Below are positions 61,615 to 64,000 of a stretch of DNA of 64,000 nucleotides, piece after piece. Under the pieces are notes generated by a model that saw nothing but the letters and a program-made list of their open reading frames with translations, did not search any database and had not been told where the DNA came from. The first letter of the stretch is position 1; every line of letters starts with the position of its first letter. Location of the stretch: positions 3,088,034 through 3,152,033 of the forward strand of contig NZ_KI912155.1 in assembly GCF_000517125.1 (NCBI RefSeq). Direction: 5' to 3'. A program made the position numbers and the translations under genes. The DNA is from Arthrobacter sp. MA-N2 (GTDB taxonomy: Bacteria; Actinomycetota; Actinomycetes; Actinomycetales; Micrococcaceae).

Positions 61615-63591
61615 CTAACCGACGTGGACCCATGGACGACGGGTGACTTCCGGCTCGGCCTGGCGCAGGACTTCCCGCGTCACGGGCGCTATCTCGCCTT
61701 CCCCCAAAAAGAGGAACTTGAGGAGATTGATGACCGGGTTTCCCTCCGTCCAACGGAAGTAGATATGCGGCATCAATCCGGTGACGTCGCGGATGTGCAG
61801 CAGAACCGAGGCAATGGTGTTCGGGACAACCGGGCCGTGGACTTCCAGCACTGAATAGCCGTGCCTGTAGTGGCCACGGACTTCCAATGCCGTTTCGAAG
61901 TCGGAGGAATCATCCACCGTGACCTCAAGGAAGATGGCCGGGTAGTCCTCGGGAAGATGGCTGACCGCCATGGCAGAGTCCAGTTTTTCCCGGTAGTCGG
62001 CAGCGGACATCCGGAGGGGCTCGTGTGCGATGATCCCGATCGACCCGGTGTCGTTGGCCGTAATGAATTCGAGTGCCTTCGCGTCGAGTCTGACATGGGT
62101 TGCGTGGAGTTCGAACGAACGCAAGATCCTTGAGAGCAAGGAGATCAGGACAATGCCGGCAATGAAGAACGTGGCGATCCTGATCCCCTCAGGCCGTTCG
62201 AAGATATTGGCAACTGTGGTGTAGATGAAAACCACCGCGATGATCCCGAATCCCAAGGTTCGCTTGTGTTGTTGGTGGCGGCGGGCCGACAACGTCACCG
62301 CGATCGCTGCCGAAGTCATCAACACCAGGACGCCGGTTGCATACGCGCCGCCTTGGGCGTCGACGTCGGCGTTGAAGAGGTAGGTGACAAGGAACCCGAT
62401 GAGGGTGAAGACCAGCACCAGGGGGCGTACTGCTCTGGCCCATTCCGGGGCCATACCGTAGCGGGGCAGGTAGCGCGGAACAAGGTTCAAGAGCCCGGCC
62501 ATGGCTGAGGCGCCCGCGAACCAGAGGATGGCGATGGTGCTGATGTCGTACACGGTACCGAACCCGGAACCGAGATACTCGTGGGCCAGGAAAGCGAGAG
62601 CGCGGCCGTTGGCTTGCCCGCCAGCTTGGAATTCCTGCTCCGGGATGAGTACCACCGTCGTGAAACTGGTGGTGATAAGGAAGCAGCTCATGATTACGGC
62701 TGCCGTCGTCAACAGCCTCCGGGCCCCCTGGATCCGTCCGGTGGGGTGTTCTTCGGTGTCGGACCCATAACCCCGGATTTGTGGCATGACGGCCACGCCG
62801 GTTTCGAAGCCTGATAAACCCAATGCGAGTTTCGGGAAGACGATCAACGCGATGCCGACTGCCATGAGCGGGTTGCCGTGGGACGTTGAGAGGGCTGTCC
62901 ACCAGTCACCAATCGCCGCGGGTCGAGCGAGTACCTCAAGGATGCTCGAGACAACAACGACGACGTTCAGCCCCAGATAGATAGCCACCAGCGCTACGGC
63001 AACTCCGATCGCCTCCTTGAATCCCCGGAGGAATACTGCTGCCAAAAGCCCCAGAAGGATGAGGGTGATCATGAGGTTCTGACCCTGCAGCCATCCCGGG
63101 GCGAACGGATTCTGAACGAGGTGGGCGGTGGCGTCTGCCGCGGAGAGCGTCATCGTGATCAGGAAATCCGTTGCCGCGAAGCCTAAGAGAACCAGCACGA
63201 AGAGCTTCCCTCCCCATCGGGGAAGCAAACGTTCAAGCATGGCGATGGAACCTTCGCCCCGATGGCTTTCTTCTGCCACACGGCGGTAGACCGGAAGCGC
63301 GCCCAATAGGGTGACCGCGACCAGAACCAAGGTAGCCAAAGGGGAAATCACTCCAGCTGCAAGAGCCGCAATTGCGGGTTGGTAGCCCAGCGTGGAGAAA
63401 TAGTCGACGCCTGTCAGGCACATGACGCGCCACCATGAGTGTGGCTTCTCCTTGGAGGCCAAGACACCGCCAGGACCCTGGTGAGAACCCTTGGAATCCT
63501 GCAAGCCCAGCAGCAGCCACTTCCTCAGGGCTTCCTTGGTTCCCGGCGGAGGCGTGGACGGATCCGCCGGCGGCCTGCTCATGGTGGTCAT
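61615..63591 (-). CDS. APC-superfamily amino acid/cation permease with cytoplasmic C-terminal domain
   Basis: A 658-aa protein. After a 55-residue cytoplasmic N-terminus, about 12 helices begin with [40 protein letters not shown] and [20 protein letters not shown] are typical of the group. A C-terminal soluble region of some 150 residues ([20 protein letters not shown] onward) ends RRPWVHVG. The whole is similar to large APC permeases of actinobacteria whose substrate is unknown. The start at 63591 ([11 protein letters not shown]) is preceded by GAAAGGGCACAC. Confidence 0.85.
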   Translation of the reverse strand: MTTMSRPPADPSTPPPGTKEALRKWLLLGLQDSKGSHQGPGGVLASKEKPHSWWRVMCLTGVDYFSTLGYQPAIAALAAGVISPLATLVLVAVTLLGALPVYRRVAEESHRGEGSIAMLERLLPRWGGKLFVLVLLGFAATDFLITMTLSAADATAHLVQNPFAPGWLQGQNLMITLILLGLLAAVFLRGFKEAIGVAVALVAIYLGLNVVVVVSSILEVLARPAAIGDWWTALSTSHGNPLMAVGIALIVFPKLALGLSGFETGVAVMPQIRGYGSDTEEHPTGRIQGARRLLTTAAVIMSCFLITTSFTTVVLIPEQEFQAGGQANGRALAFLAHEYLGSGFGTVYDISTIAILWFAGASAMAGLLNLVPRYLPRYGMAPEWARAVRPLVLVFTLIGFLVTYLFNADVDAQGGAYATGVLVLMTSAAIAVTLSARRHQQHKRTLGFGIIAVVFIYTTVANIFERPEGIRIATFFIAGIVLISLLSRILRSFELHATHVRLDAKALEFITANDTGSIGIIAHEPLRMSAADYREKLDSAMAVSHLPEDYPAIFLEVTVDDSSDFETALEVRGHYRHGYSVLEVHGPVVPNTIASVLLHIRDVTGLMPHIYFRWTEGNPVINLLKFLFLGEGEIAPVTREVLRQAEPEVTRRPWVHVG

Positions 63592-63717
63592 GTGTGCCCT
63601 TTCGCCAAATGCGACGACGCGCTGCCCGATTAAGGCAGACGCTAGCACTGGGCGTCCGTGGGAGGTCCCAAACCGTGGCGATCTTGACGGAATCTTAGCG
63701 GCGGCCCGCAGTGCGTG

Positions 63718-64000
63718 TTACTGGGGGTGCTCCCCGGAAACGTTGACCAGCCAGGCGATGCCGAACTTATCCGTCAGCATGCCGAAGATGTCGCCCCAGG
63801 GCGCCTTCTCCATCGGCACGGTGACGGAGCCGCCGTCGGCGAGTTCGTCCCAGTAGCCGCGCAGCTCTGCTTCGTTGTCTCCACTCAGCGACACCGAAAT
63901 ATTGTTGCCGGGGTTGTAATCCATGCTGTTGGGGGTGTCTGCGGCCATGAGCAGCATTCCCTTGTCGGTCGTGAGTGCCGAGTGCATGATTTTGTCGCCT
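63718..64000 (-). CDS. VOC-family (PhnB-like) protein, 5' end outside window
   Basis: The visible 93 residues (GDKIMHSALTTDKGMLLMAA, NPGNNISVSLSGDNEAELRG, MLTDKFGIAWLVNVSGEHPQ) form the C-terminal half of a PhnB/glyoxalase-like VOC domain. The gene continues beyond the right edge. The MEKAPWGDIFGMLTDKFGI stretch is the conserved signature. PhnB-like proteins are usually annotated without a verified substrate. Confidence 0.85.
   Translation of the reverse strand, partial: GDKIMHSALTTDKGMLLMAADTPNSMDYNPGNNISVSLSGDNEAELRGYWDELADGGSVTVPMEKAPWGDIFGMLTDKFGIAWLVNVSGEHPQ

Noticed and set aside
1-64000. CRISPR arrays, tRNA or rRNA genes
   Set aside because: No regularly spaced direct repeats with unique spacers, no cloverleaf with CCA-compatible acceptor stem, and no rRNA-like stretch were found by eye.

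Overview
The window looks like a chromosomal segment of a high-GC actinobacterium of the Arthrobacter/Pseudarthrobacter type (Micrococcaceae). This rests on base composition, GTG/TTG starts, an oleA-oleBC-oleD olefin locus with the natural OleB-OleC fusion, an actinobacterial M-box, and protein families typical of soil Arthrobacter. The genus is inferred from family resemblance only; no rRNA or tRNA gene was seen.

Region 1 (1-11.4 kb) is a decaying stretch around a magnesium/metal locus. The first 26 bases are the end of a gene whose intact paralogue lies at 10883-11347, so about 83 bp are repeated 11.3 kb apart. Between the copies are remnants of a NUDIX hydrolase, a glycosyltransferase, a VIT-type metal exporter and an aquaporin. 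One intact surface protein gene (1174-1848) sits between two diverged copies of a roughly 100-bp hairpin repeat. An M-box riboswitch on the minus strand precedes an NRAMP-related transporter and a pore-less MgtE sensor protein. A second NRAMP-like transporter with a one-helix partner runs divergently.

Region 2 (11.4-23.6 kb) is ordinary chromosome: arfB, ilvD with a divergent MmyB-type regulator, an M20 amidohydrolase, a beta-helix-like protein, an NTF2-like protein, and the oleA/oleBC/oleD operon for head-to-head hydrocarbon synthesis.

Region 3 (23.6-44.2 kb) is a layered mobile island. In order it holds an AAA ATPase stump, an IS21-family element cut off inside istB, an epoxide-hydrolase tail, and a complete-looking 5.58-kb Tn7/Tn5053-like transposon (TnsA, TniA/TnsB, TniB/TnsC, TniQ, one membrane-protein cargo gene). 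Then come two tandem copies of a three-gene cassette: catalytic tyrosine recombinase, small XRE protein, and a zinc-ribbon protein with a catalytically degenerate recombinase fold. The recombinase of the second cassette is split by a 3,995-bp Tn554-like element (TnpA, TnpB, frameshifted TnpC). Removing it at its TGCAAT core restores a 368-codon gene, exactly the length of the intact copy. A LuxR/MalT-type regulator fragment and a 28-bp palindrome close the island.

Region 4 (44.2-64 kb) is metabolic. It has a translationally coupled acyl-CoA dehydrogenase / PIG-L-methyltransferase / glycosyltransferase operon. Next is an IclR-controlled catabolic operon (MHS permease, NIPSNAP, SDR, three fumarate-reductase-type flavoproteins). 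After that come a secreted HExxE protein, a MarR-controlled hydrolase/efflux operon with a clear palindromic operator, a LytR-CpsA-Psr protein, a large APC permease, and the start of a VOC-family gene running off the window.
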